DNA of 64,000 bases from Crocodylus rhombifer. Lineage: Eukaryota > Chordata > Crocodylia > Crocodylidae. The notes under the pieces were generated by a model. That model was not told where the DNA came from, did no database searches, and worked only from the letters and a program-made list of their open reading frames with translations. A program made the position numbers and the translations under genes. Below are positions 34,201 through 45,540 of the stretch, piece by piece; the stretch's first letter is position 1; every line of letters begins with the position of its first letter. The stretch covers positions 1 to 64,000 of the forward strand of contig JAVSML010024599.1 in NCBI GenBank assembly GCA_038503035.1, read 5' to 3'.

Positions 34201-36055
34201 CAAGTGTGGGAGAGAAAATCAGTGCCACCTTGGCAGTTGTTCCTGCACATCTTCTTTATAGATTCCTCCAGTTACAGGGTGCACTTGTGGCAGGAGTTAG
34301 AGGAGTTTTCCTAGTTCCCTTGGAGTAGGGATGGAGTATAATGAGCCTATCATAGTGCCCACCTTGACACACCTTGTCCCTGGGTTAGAGCTGTTGAGGA
34401 CCCACCATTTTTGTTGATTCTGTCTTGGATTGTAGGTGCCTTCACTTCTGTGGCATCATATCCAAGGTTTGTCAAAAGGGGCACCAAACAATGAAGATGC
34501 TCAAATAATTATGGCATAAGAGACTTGAAGTTAACACATGAAAAACCAGATTCTTGAATTCTGATTGAACACACGTTTTTGCAATGTATTAGCCAGGTAG
34601 CAGAACTCTGGCCCTTAAGTATATTGACTTCATAATCTTCTGTATAACTCTGTCTGTTTTATCACACAGTATCCATGACTAAAAAATGTAATAGAATTTA
34701 CATAACAGGTTTGGGTACTAACAAAAAGGGGCAGTAGATTCCTTTGTGATGAATAGGAAAATAATGAAGCCGCCAAAAATAAAATGGTGGTAAGTGTGAA
34801 GTGCAACTTCCAAAATATTCCCTGCAGTCCGTACCACATTCTTGACATACAAAGACTTGAACCAGATTTCCTTTTGTCTCAGTAGAAGAAAGTATATTTT
34901 TGGCTGTATATTTCTTCAACCTTATGCAAAAACAGTTCAGGCTGATGTATGAGATTTTTCAGTAAACTGGTCTGCAGGGAAGAAATAAAATTGTGCAGCA
35001 GGGATAGTGATGGGATTATGCTTGATTTCCCATAAAGTGCTGGTCCTTATTTAGTTTTTTTAAGTAGTAAAGGAAATTCAAATCTATAACTAACTTGACT
35101 GGAAACACCAGCAGAATCTCGGTATGTGCTGACAAAAGAGAATGAAAGAGTCTTGACCTGCTGATACAGTAATATGTGAGATCTCTAAAAATGGGAAGGG
35201 AGGGTAAATCTATTGTGCCTTTTTTTCTCTCTTTCATGTTTCAGAAAAGGCTTTTTTGGGGGTGGGGGCAAAAGTCTGCGTGCTGTACAGGGGGTTAGGG
35301 AGGTAAGGGTTATATCTGTTTTCATCTTTCTTGTTCATGCTGTGGGAGTGATGACCTAGCATTATAAGTCTTTTTAGCCCTGACTTGAAAGGGCAGGAAT
35401 TTTTTTAGGAAAAAAACTTCTCTTACGCATCTTTTTTCCCCCCATAAAGCAGGCATTTAATCTAAAAAGTTTTTAACAACATTAATGTTTTAAACATTCT
35501 GATAAAACTATCTTCCCTTCTCATTGGCTTGGGTTTCCATCTTGTACTGCATTATACTTCCCCTAGTTTTCTACCTCTCAAAAGACTCCTACTGAAAAAA
35601 AAAACCTAGGGCAGTCAAAAGTCTAATATTTCTAATGGGAATTACAGAGAAAATTCTTTTTAGAATAAAATAATACTGGTATATTTTTGGATCTTTTATT
35701 CACTTGTATTACTTTTTCTTGTAGAAACTCTCCCTTTTCACTTGTAGTTCTCCTCTAAAGGACCCAAACTTATGAGCACTTATTTATTCAAGAAAATAGA
35801 CCTGGCAGACCAGTCCCTAAGTAACTGGTAACTATTGACTTGGGTTACTGTTTCATTGATAATACTTCAAAGATGCACTTGTGTCTGGAGAGTGCAGAGG
35901 CTTCTCTTGTACATGCCTCATCTTTTGTAAAATCCTAAACTTTAGTCTGGGGTTTTTTTTAGTTGTTTTTAACCCTCATGGTTACAAAGTTGACTCTGAG
36001 AGTAAGCCAGGATAGATCTACATTTACTAGCTTTTTGAACCACTTGCCTGGCTCC
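31236..36055. other. Long AT-rich, mostly unique-looking stretch
   Basis: Almost 5 kb with no recognisable repeat of any class that I can support. Simple runs occur (G run at 31299-31306, T run at 32501-32513, A run at 33548-33557). The longest frames (79, 78, 84 and 73 codons) have no domain that I recognise. An intron or intergenic spacer is the simplest reading. Conserved non-coding elements could be hidden here but cannot be told from single-species sequence. Confidence 0.5.
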
Positions 36056-36059
36056 TGGC

Positions 36060-36600
36060 ATTTCTAAGCTGCCTTAGGTTAAGTACAGTCAGTCAAAAAG
36101 CCCAAAGCTGAATTGATTTGATTTTTTCAGGTTAATTTAAGCTGCATAGATTGAACTAGTAAGCAAGTGAGCAGACATTCAGTTTTGATTCCAGAAATGC
36201 AGCCAAAATGCCTGCAGTGGCCGAGGCCAGAAGCCAGAAAGCGCTAGAGCACACTTCCCTGCTCAGCTGGAGCAGACAGCTTGGGCCAAGGCTAGCCTGC
36301 CCACCCTGTAAGGGGGAGGAGGCTGCAGGGAAGGTACAAAGTAACTTAGGATTCTGGAGGACTGTGAGTTGACTTGAATCTGGAGGCGTTCTGGGACAGA
36401 AGTTTAATAAACTGATTTAACCAAAATCAGTTAAGTCTGATACTACATCCATCCAGGTTTATCTTAAACCAGTTTGGGCTATTTTAAAAGTGATTTATGT
36501 ACACTGAACTTCTTTTGTGTTATAGATTTGAACCGGTTTCCAATCACTTGTACCAATTCATATGTAATTTCTGTCTGTAGCCTTAGAGTGAAAGTTGACT
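36060..36600 (+). repeat. Interspersed repeat, copy 1 (36.4-kb family)
   Basis: Matches 37840-38145 in the same orientation: 'gctggagcagacagc' (36268 on), 'ggacagaagtttaataaact', 'aatcagttaagtctgatact', 'aggtttatcttaaaccagtt' and 'atgtacactgaacttctttt' appear in the same order in both. The GGTTT/AAACC words resemble old hAT-derived repeats of sauropsids. A further antisense copy lies at 23240-23480. Confidence 0.7.
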
Positions 36601-37560
36601 AGTCCTGTAAATTTGCACGGTCACTGCAGAATTATGAGGACAGCAGGGAAACAGACAAGAAGCAGGTCATTCTAGTTCCTGCCTCTTCTGCTGAACATAA
36701 TTTAGCCTAACTGCTACAGCAGCATGAAGTTGCTACTACACTGCAGGACTGTGAACATTCATTGAGGGGAATGAAGCAGAGCCTAGGGAAAGTTTAGAGT
36801 AGTGGAGATCTATCCTCCTACTTTTGCAACTGCCAGAAGGTTCTGAGATGAAACAAATATAGAGACAGATAGAGAGTCTTGAAGCAGCCAGAGCAAGCTG
36901 TGGGAGGCTTCATTTTGATTAGAAACCTCATTGCTGTGGGCTGGTAGGTTGAAGGGATTCCCCAGACTGAATCTGAAGGTATAAACTGGCTTAGGAACCA
37001 GCACCTTCCTTTTGTCCAGTACCTCAAAAACAGGAGGAAGGATTGCCATCTAACCTCAGAAATATAGTTTCAGTCAGTTTGGAAATGTCTTTTGTATGAG
37101 CCTTGATTTAGTCCTCTGGCTATTAAATGTCAAAATTCCTAAAACATCTGCGTGCAGTGTTTATAGGAGCAATGTATATGTTGGAGGGGAGGGGTTGGTT
37201 GAGGATTTTTGGAGAGGAAAAGGAGGGTTGAATGGAATACCTTAGTTTAGAAAATTATAGTGCTGTATTGAGTGAGGCAATAGCGATTGGAGGGAGATGG
37301 GGAGAGAAAAGACAGAAGATTAGGAGACAGAGAACAAAATGTAGGTGCTAGTATAAGTAGGGGGTCTGGTAAAATAATAAAATGCACTGAAGACAAGTCA
37401 GGAAAATATACACTATAAAAGAAGTGGAATGAAGCCAGAATGGTGGGGAGGGTGGGGAGACAAGGATTGAACATAAAATTGGTTTACTCTTCCGACTAGA
37501 TACAACACATTACATATAGGCAGTGATTTGTGGGAAGGGAACTTGTTATAGACATGGCTG
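36601..37560. other. No gene recognised
   Basis: A minus-strand 79-codon frame (36810-37049) and a hydrophobic 75-codon frame (37247-37474) have no recognisable domain. No transposon signature seen. Confidence 0.5.
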
Positions 37561-37702
37561 CTTCCTCTTCCTGCTGCTTCTGAGGTCTCTGGGATTTGCA
37601 GTCCAGAATCTCGGCAGCAGGACTTTGTGGGGTTGCTCATCATTTCCTCTTCCTGCTTCTAGTTGCCTCTGGGATTTGTAGTCCACAGTCACAGCCAGCA
37701 GT
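37561..37702. repeat. Two-unit tandem duplication, about 82-bp period
   Basis: The unit 'ttcctcttcctgctgcttct', then 'tctgggatttgcagtcca' and 'cggcagcag' (37562-37620), recurs as 'ttcctcttcctgcttcta', 'tctgggatttgtagtcca' and 'agccagcag' (37644-37701). The two differ by scattered changes, so the duplication is not recent. Confidence 0.7.
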
Positions 37703-37839
37703 AAGTTTTTAGCAGGGCAGGGCAGCTCTATACTCAGGGGACAGTAAGTTTAATCCCCCCGCTCCCCTCCCAGCCCAAGACCCCAGCAGGGGTTTGCCTG
37801 TGGGGACAGTCCATCTCCTCCCCACACCTCCCTAAAAAC

Positions 37840-38145
37840 CCTTCACTGCTGGAGCAGACAGCACAGCCCAGCCCAGGGATGGAAAGCATGCTGGATGCTG
37901 GGGGCCTCTGATTCAACGTGAACCAGAAAGGGGTCTAGGACAGAAGTTTCATAAACCAGTTTGACCCAAATCAGTTAAATCTGATACTGCATTCAATAAG
38001 GTTTATCTTAAACCATTTTTAGCCATTTTGAAGTTTGTTTATGTGCACTGAACTTCTGTTCTGTTACAGGTTTAAACCAGTTTCTGATGACTGAAAGTGG
38101 TCTATGCATAACTTCTGTCCCTAGCCTCAATAGCAGTGTTAGCAT
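37840..38145 (+). repeat. Interspersed repeat, copy 2 (36.4-kb family)
   Basis: See 36060-36600: 'gctggagcagacagc' near 37848, 'aggacagaagtttcataaac' (37938-37957), 'aatcagttaaatctgatact' (37970-37989), 'gtgcactgaacttctgttct' and 'ggtttaaaccagtttctgat' (38069-38088). It is more compact at the left side than copy 1. Confidence 0.7.
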
Positions 38146-40450
38146 ATGGCACTAAAATGGACTTTAAAGCAGTGGGAAATCCCGAGTCGTGCAAACACAA
38201 ATGCAGTTGTGTTGGCGCAAACAGGAAATTTCATTAAGTATACACACGCCCAATGAGCAAAATGGCACAGGCATTCACTAAAAGTAAATGAATGATATGA
38301 GCCTGTTGTGTTTTATTTTATGACTTTTATATATAGCAACTTTTCATCCAGAAGAATCTGAGATGTCTTTAGAAACCATTGTGTTGGAACAGGCTGTTGC
38401 TGAAATTCAGCCACCTCTGAGTAAAATCATTGTTGTGTGCTGTTAAACAGTTCATGTATTGTTCAGCAGGATAGAACAGGAAATGAGTAAGAATATCGTA
38501 TCAAGTTTAGTCTCTAGAGGAAATTACGGTAGAGGAGAGTAATCATGTAAATTGAGGGTTAGTTGTAACAGCAAGGTTAATACCCCTGTTCTTCTGAAAG
38601 TGCCATGCTCTTTGACCATCAGGAGTGAAGACCTGAAACAGAACTTTGCCCCTTATACTTTACAAAAGTAACCCTGCTTCCTGCTCTACTGAGCGGTGAG
38701 GGTTTCGCATCCAGCCACTAATTCATCCTACCTTGCAAGTTCAGATAGGTTTAAACAAGGGATGCTTTGGGTTTATGTTAATGCAGTTAAAACAAGTGTT
38801 TTAAGATTATGACCTGCAATTTCTTATGTGTATTTCTTGAAAAAGGTGATATGGAAGATTTTGAAATTGCATGGGATACCCTGAGTTAGATTTTCAACCA
38901 AGAATTCCAAAAAGGAATTTTCTTGCCATGGGACTCACCTGAACATTGGTATAAGAGGCAGCTCCTTATATAGCAACTCTAGGATTGAAGATGTGATGTA
39001 GGAGGAAAAAACTAGGGAGGGAACATAGGTGATTACTTCTTACCTGTGCTTATCCTTCATGAATATGGTCCATTTGAGTGGGGGAAAAAACACCAGAGCA
39101 GTCCTCTCCTTCAGACATGCACAAATTTGCTTAGGGGTTAGGGAGCCAGTTTTCTGAGACGTATCCCCATGCCAGCCAGAGCTCGACCATAGAAATGAAT
39201 TTAACTCCATATGAACAAGTAAAATAAGTTTATTGTCTTACATTTAAAAAGAAAAAACAAGTTTGTATAGTCCAAGAAAAAAGATTTCTAAAGCAACGTA
39301 CTTCATTAGCACAACACAACTCAGTAGTTTTCAAGACCGTCACAATGGACAAGACAAAATACCAGCTCAGCACATATTCATTCTATTGCGGGAACATACA
39401 CTTCAGAGCTTGGCATCTGGGTCATGCAGCTGTAGGTACCTTATATAAGTTACTACCATCTATGCTGGCTCAGCTTCTAGATTATAGGGAAGATAGAGAC
39501 GGGAAAGCAAAGTCTGCAGTCCCAATGCACAAACTCACTTTCTACTGTAATTTGCTTGTTTATGAAACTCAGGTAGATAAACACATTCAGCTGCCATGTT
39601 CCATGCAGTCTTTTTCTATTTAGGGTGTCATGGCTTGCAGTGCCTCCATTAGAAGGTTTTAGAGCTTTTTCCCTTCAGAAAGAGGCAGTGAAAAGATAGT
39701 GCCCAATTATAAATGCATATTTATTTTTCAGGGTGAGTTTATCATCTCCAATTTACCTTTGTGATCTACAGCATCTAGCAAGGTAGGACCCAACTGCGAC
39801 TGCAGCTGCTTTAGTTAAAATACTAGGTACCACTAAGCTGTTCCAGAATATGTCATGAAGATTATCTTTTTTGTCCCATGGGCATATTTGGAGAGGAAGT
39901 GTATACAGAGATTGAGGCTTTGAAATAAAAGTGTCAAATTTACATATATCTGTTGCTCAGACTGGACGATTTGATTTTATTATGAGTTGGAGTAACTGGA
40001 CAACTATTTGTGCAACAAATTCAGTAAGGTTTGATAATTTAAATGATTTATAAAACACTTTGGCCATGTGGAAAGGGTGCTTTTTGTTCCTGTTAGAAAT
40101 GAAAATGAATGAATGTTATGTCTTCTGTTGTATGAAATGCACTTATTCCCTGGGCCAGGGAGTGCTGCAATTGTCTCTCTCCTTTTTAAGGCACTCTTGC
40201 CAGTAGTGCCACAAAGCAGTGTTCTTAATGGATGTCACACGTCTAACCCTTTCAGCTGAAAGAAAAATTGCAGTGTTAATGGATAGTATGAGATGGGGCT
40301 TTGCATGCAGAAGCGGGGACCTTCAGAATAGAATGGTGGGCAGCTGTAAACACTTAGATGACTGTGACCCCACAAGCAGGGTGAAATCTACAAAGATGGA
40401 AAGCCATTCAAAACTGTCTTTAATAAAATAAAACAACAGTATAACAGACT
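38146..40450. other. AT-rich, no gene recognised
   Basis: Plus-strand frames of 92 codons (39345-39623) and 70 codons (40219-40431) have no domain that I recognise. No repeat signature. Confidence 0.5.
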
Positions 40451-40640
40451 TTTTAATCTTTCCTTTCCTTTCCTTACAGTAAATGCTGGTTTAATTTGCT
40501 GCTCGAAGGGGAATGCAAATAATGGCGAATTATCCAGTAGTGAACAATTAGCAGCAACTGATCCTGAGGGCAAGGATGCAAATTGAAACAATGGTAAATT
40601 AAACCATAAGGTAGAATAGTCCTGCAAGCAAATTAGCCAG
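40451..40640. promoter_or_regulatory. Possible POU/SOX-type regulatory cluster
   Basis: Two exact octamer motifs ATGCAAAT occur 63 bp apart (40513-40520 and 40576-40583). The second is followed after 3 bp by AACAATGG (40587-40594), a strong SOX-type site, giving an octamer-SOX arrangement. A further SOX-like GAACAATTAG lies at 40542-40551. A polypyrimidine tract ending in CAG (40451-40479) precedes the cluster and resembles a splice acceptor, though the following reading frames close quickly. Motif content is seen directly; enhancer function is inference. Confidence 0.35.
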
Positions 40641-41771
40641 AGTGTACTGTATGCTTGCAGCACAGAGACCTTCTAGGTTCTGGATGGATGCATCTAACTT
40701 GTATTAATGTTAAAGGCAATTATGCTCCCAATCAGATTACTGTGCTCCGTTGTTGCATCATTCAGATCCTTTTTGAAGCCCATATAACAAAGTGCATTGA
40801 GGTATTAGACGACATCTGTGAGCTAAAAATGGTAGAGTAGCTTGTGTAGCAATTAGACTTTATGTTTGAAACGCTTGTGTTTGTTGGAAAAGCGAAGTAG
40901 CCTACTATTGGTTGCTTTCTAATTTGTTCCATTTGAGGAGCTTCAGGGGAACACGTTTACATGCAGTAATCTTTATGTGCATTATGTGTTCAAGCAGTCA
41001 TTGCAAGTGTCTTAGGTAACTGTTTTCCAAACATCAAGGTGCTTTTTATTTATGATAAGCCAGCATGAAAAATATTTAAAGAGGCTAGGGAAAGACGTAT
41101 TTGGGGGCTGTTGAGTCTTTTTTAGTTCACTTAACAGGGTACACAAGAGTGCCTGTTGTATAATCTCCATTCAGTCCAGTTAATATTTAAAGGAAAGGAA
41201 AAAGAGTGAATCAAAACTGAAGTCTAAAATCTGGTCTTGTCTTGATTTGCCTTAAATTACAGTGATTTTCAGATATTAAATATGTGACTGATTTGGGCAG
41301 AGCAGCAGATTTTAAATGAATACATTTGTTCTTTTTTAAAGACTTTCTTATGCTTAGAAATAGAAAAGCATGAAATTAAGTAGAAAACATGTAATACACA
41401 TATACAAAGCTAATCTGTGAAGAGAACCTATTAAGGAGGAGCAGAAATTACTTTTATAAGAAGCCTATTAAGGGTTGAAATCTCAATACAAAATGTTCGT
41501 GTCAAAATTAAAGATGCGCTGTGAAAGTATATGTAATGTCTTTGTAAAACAGAATTGCAACTTGCAGTACTTGTGGTATTGAGAATTTCAAGAGGGAAGA
41601 GCAGGGAGATAAATATTAATGGTATATGGCATGTGTATAAATGCCACACAGTTATTGCCTACAACTCTAGCAGATTTAAATTTCTGTTGCCATGAACCGG
41701 CTCTCCTTATCTGCACAGCTGTAGAAGAAACCATGTTAAACATATCTTCAAACTTGGGGGCGGGGTGGAAA
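40641..41771. other. AT-rich, no gene recognised
   Basis: Short frames (61 and 72 codons) without recognisable domains. No repeat signature until the palindromic MITE. Confidence 0.5.
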
Positions 41772-41780
41772 CAGGCTAGA

Positions 41781-41970
41781 TAGGGTGGCCATCATAGAGG
41801 ACACTCTGGTTTTCTGCTACTCTGTCCCCTGTTCTGTATAGATACAAAACCCGACGCCTTTATGTCCTCTGTTTTTCTCTCCAAGAGAAGAATAGAGGAC
41901 ATAAAAGTATCGGGTTTTGTATCAGTAGAGGACAGAGGACAACCAGACTGTCCTCTGTGATGCCTGCCGT
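41781..41970. mobile_element. 190-bp palindromic hAT-like MITE
   Basis: The whole element folds on itself: TAGGGTGGCCATCATAGAGG at the left pairs imperfectly with the right end, and ATACAAAACCCG (41842-41853) pairs exactly with CGGGTTTTGTAT (41911-41922) around TTCTCTCCAAGAGAA at the centre (about 41875-41889). The flanks are CAGGCTAGA (41772-41780) and CAGGCTAGA (41971-41979), an exact 9-base match that contains the 8-bp duplication expected for hAT. An exact duplication suggests a younger insertion than most repeats here. Confidence 0.88.
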
Positions 41971-41979
41971 CAGGCTAGA

Positions 41980-43554
41980 TTTTTAGTTCACAACCTCTCC
42001 ATATAATATTTTATTTTTCTGCAAATTCAGTTTAATTTAGGCATGAAATATTTTGTTGCAGAGCTGTTGGTGAAAAATTTAAATCCAGCTTTTCAAGGTT
42101 CATTTTCCAATTTTTAATTTTCTGTCACTCCATATTTTTGGCTACCTGAATCCATGCCATGGGCCCAGCATTGTCAAGAGAATCCACTTTGACTTGGTTA
42201 TCAGAGCTGAGAAAGAAGAGTGAGGGAAATTCTTCCAGTAAAATGTCAAGCAGTCATACTAAATTAGGTCCTCTTTTTTCTGTCCCAACATAATGCCAGA
42301 TTAGGGGGTTAATATAGGATGTTATCATGTTTTAACAAAGGACAAAGTCCACAGTGGCTGTTCTACATCTGCTTGATTTTTGTTCATTTGGCACCTGTGT
42401 GTGCTGTTACGTGAGTATGGTAAAAATATCTATAGCCCTATAACTATGGAAAAGTGAAATTACACAAAATGAACTGAAGACATTTGGGGAAAAGTCCTTT
42501 TTTTCCACATAGCTCTACATAAATATAACTTCATACAAGTGTGCACATAGAGTATTTCTGGTTTTGTTTGGATTTTTCAGACTATCTGTTGAGTATTTTT
42601 CATTTTGGCTTTTTACAAAGTTAAACAAAACTGCTCCGAGCTTTGCCCAAACACTTGAACTCACTGGTTAAAAAGTAGTGCCCAAAATGCAGTCCTTTCC
42701 TCAGTGTGATTTTCAGAAACCTTAATTGCAATTGGAAAGCAATTTCTGTAATTTTATGGAAAGTTCAAGGCAGAATAACTGTTTATATTTATTGCTGTGA
42801 TTTTAAATAAGCCTTTTGTAGTAATCTGAGAAGGAAGGCAAAATTGTAAGTAAGCAAATAAGGTTCTAGATATTTGGTTTTTATTTCTAAATTATGTAAA
42901 TTGAGTGCTGCATTACTACTGCTGAGGTGATCCTTCATCAGTCTCGGTCCCATCAAAACCAAAGCTCTGGACATGCTGATAAAATTGAATGTATTCATAA
43001 AATAAGATGCTAACTAGACATTAAAAATCTGTGCATCTGTCGTGCGAATATACTGTGTTGACCGAGTTCAACCTATGAAACTAATGTTTTGTCAGGATTT
43101 CCAGACAGAAAAGCAAGTACCATGCTGTATCTCAGCCTTCCGAGAAATTTTAATTGTGCATTATTTGTGTGTTTGTACACACAACTCTAAGTTCCTAAAG
43201 ATAATTACAAAAGTAAAAAGCCAGTTGAGGAGCTGGCTTTTAGGGTTTGTCCTTAAATATTTTGTCAGTTTAAAACAGGATTTTTGTGTTAACTCTTTTT
43301 TACATCTGCTACTTATGGATAGGTCAGGTCACAGTCAAACATTCACGGGGGGGGGGGGCAGCTTAAAATCTTGTGACTGAATTACTGACATTAGAGTCTG
43401 CTTCTTTCACATGTTTGTCAGGAGCTCTTTACCAAAATATTTTTCTGCAGATCGACCACGATGTTTCATTTCTCCATACTGAAGTAATGCGGGCTGAAAT
43501 CAAGAACCAAGAATGTAGGTTTAGTCCTCCCAGACTACGTTTTGTCCTCACTAG
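41980..43554. other. AT-rich, no gene recognised; G run
   Basis: A run of about twelve G lies at 43347-43358. A 112-codon plus frame (43042-43380) has no domain that I recognise. Some GGAAA/TTTTCC-rich words near 42480-42640 may be an old repeat. Confidence 0.5.
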
Positions 43555-43771
43555 GATTTGATTTTAAAGCCAGAAGGGATCACTCTGATCACCTGCTCTG
43601 AAATTCTACATAAAACAGGCTGTAAAATTTCACCCACAGATTTGTGCAATGGAAGGAACTGTTTTTCCCTGCCACATGAGTAAATACTCTTGGGCCCAGT
43701 GACTTGTGGTTGAACCAGAGCAGGTCTCCGAGAGATTCAATCTTGATTTGAACGTTCCAAGTGATGGAGAA
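43555..43771 (-). mobile_element. CR1 LINE 3' part, antisense (left part of split copy)
   Basis: Reads 'aaagccagaagggatcactc', 'tgatcacctgctctgaaatt' and, further on, 'tcttgatttgaacgttccaa' and 'gtgatggagaa', the reverse complement of an older CR1 subfamily. It stops at GAGAA (43767-43771), where an LTR begins. CR1 resumes at 45125 with 'gagaatctaccgcatgc', as expected for the next bases. Confidence 0.82.
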
Positions 43772-45124
43772 TGTAGGGAGGCTGCCTTTATCTCCTAATA
43801 CACAGCATAAGTTGAACTGCCCCTGCTCCATATGGGGTGCCTCAGTGCACCTCTGCCTTAAGGGCTAATGTGTGCCTCCAAACCTCCCCTTTAGCACCCC
43901 CCAAGCCTCGCAGCTGTACCGGACGTTCTCTTGTCATATATTCGCCCCTCCTGGGCTTCTGTTCCCCTCTCCCGGGCCTACTCGCCCCACCTGGGCTTCT
44001 GTACAGCTCTGTCGAGCTCTGTTCTGCTCTGTGTCGCGCTGCTCACGCTTCCCTGCCCTCTCTAGGGCTCCCGCCCCCTCTGGGGCCTGTGCCACGCTGC
44101 TCGCGCTTTCCTCACCCTCTCTGGGGCCTATGCCGTGCTCCTCACGCTACCCTTGCCCTCTCTGGGGCCTGTGCCGCGCTTCCCGTGGTCGGGGCTCAAG
44201 TGGCCGTAGCCGTGCCTGGACCCCTGACCCTCCTTTGGGATCTCACACCCTACTCGGCCTTTACTCCCAGTACTGCCCTGCTGGGCTGGGGTCGGGATCC
44301 CCCACTAGCTCCAGGGCTCTTTGCTGCCCCCTTTTTTGCTCCGGGGCTGGGCCAACATGCCCCCAAACAAAGCTGAGCCCTCACCCTCGCCCTCTCTGGG
44401 GCCTGTGCCATGCCTCTCGTGCTCGTTGCCCCCTCTGGGGTCTCGCTCATACGTTTCCCGTGCTTGGGGCTCAGGTGGCCGCAGCCGTGCCTGGCCCCGT
44501 GACCCTTTCCTGGGTCGCTTGCCCCACTGGGCAAAATACCGCCCTCACAGGTATTTTTGCCCACTGGTCCAAAACCCCGCACACCACGCCTCTCCAGCGC
44601 AAACAGCTGTGCCCCACTGGCACCGCTCGCTGTGCCACTACTGGGCACCCAGGACCCTCAGATTATTGGGGAGCTCCCATGAGGCCTCCTCACACCTTAC
44701 AGCCTCACCCAGTCCTCCAGTATTAAGCAGTAACCAAACCCAAAGCCAAACAGCTGTAACATAAACACAGTAAGCTTCCAGGCTTGTAACTCAACTCAAC
44801 AGACTATATGCCAGCCAGCTATAACCCATCATTAGCCCCCGAGCTTATAATACCACCTCCGCTCTCTGCTGGCTCTCTCTCCTACGTCCGTCAGGGTTCT
44901 CTTTACCCCTGCATTATTGCAGCCAGTCCAAGTGGTCCAACTGCAACCATCGACCCAAGCTGCCCCTGCCCCTGCCTGGGCTGTTTATAAAGGCCGGGCC
45001 CTGCCCTCTTCTAGCCAGCTGACCAACATTAGTTGCCCTGGCAACCCTTACCTGTGCTGCCTTATTAATTGGCAGCTGTCCTTATTACTGTTGCTAGTAG
45101 CAAGCACCCTAGTGCTCTGCTACA
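43772..45124 (+). mobile_element. Solo LTR of the same family, copy 3, with internal tandem repeats
   Basis: Begins TGTAGGGAGGCTGCC and ends GCTCTGCTACA, flanked by an exact 5-bp duplication GAGAA (43767-43771 and 45125-45129) inside an antisense CR1. It shares 'gtggccgtagccgtgcctgg' with copy 1. A TATA-like TTTATAAAGG lies at 44984-44993, 140 bp from the 3' end. The upstream part holds a tandem array with a unit of about 42 bp ('ctctctggggcct.tgcc' near 44077, 44117, 44159), and a larger duplication of about 280 bp repeats the GTGGCCG.AGCCGTGCCTGG block at 44189 and 44475. The 284- and 179-codon plus frames (43872-44726, 43837-44376) are caused by this GC-rich array and are not retroviral genes. 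Confidence 0.85.
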
Positions 45125-45540
45125 GAGAATCTACCGCATGCGTCTAGGCTTGAGACTACTTATCTTCACTCTCATAAATGTGCTGCTTGTTTCCAATTAA
45201 AATTTTTCTCATCTTCAGCTTCTGGCCATTGGATCTTGTTACGTTGTGGATTTGTTGCGTTAGATATAACCTTCCTATGTAGGTACTTCTAATCACCTCC
45301 TGGTCTACTCTCTAGGACCTCTAATTGGAGATATCTTTCCTCCCCAAGCCAAACCAATAGTCGGGTGGAAGTGTTACAACGGGGAATCTTTGAGCCGTTA
45401 GTTGTAGCAGTAAGAGCCCCATTTGAGCAAAGCAGGATAAGTATGTTAAGTCAATTCTGCGGCTCGTCTCTTCAGTTTCTTTCATGGCACATGTCTTTTT
45501 CAACTCTTAGATTCTCAGGAAGATACGTAACTTCTAATTC
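45125..45540 (-). mobile_element. CR1 LINE, antisense (right part of split copy)
   Basis: Continues the copy cut at 43771: 'tgtttccaattaaaattttt', 'cagcttctggccattggatc' (45219-45238), 'tatgtaggtacttctaatca', then more diverged sequence with 'tctcttcagtttctttcatg'. The 'ccattggatcttgtta' block is a good CR1 marker. It decays gradually to the right. Confidence 0.8.

Noticed and set aside
40451..40500. Start of a coding exon after a polypyrimidine tract and CAG
   Set aside because: The frames after the CAG close within a few codons and no donor with a sensible frame follows.
43872..44726. 284-codon plus-strand open frame
   Set aside because: It lies inside a solo LTR with tandem GC-rich repeats and has no retroviral protein motif; long frames are expected there by chance.
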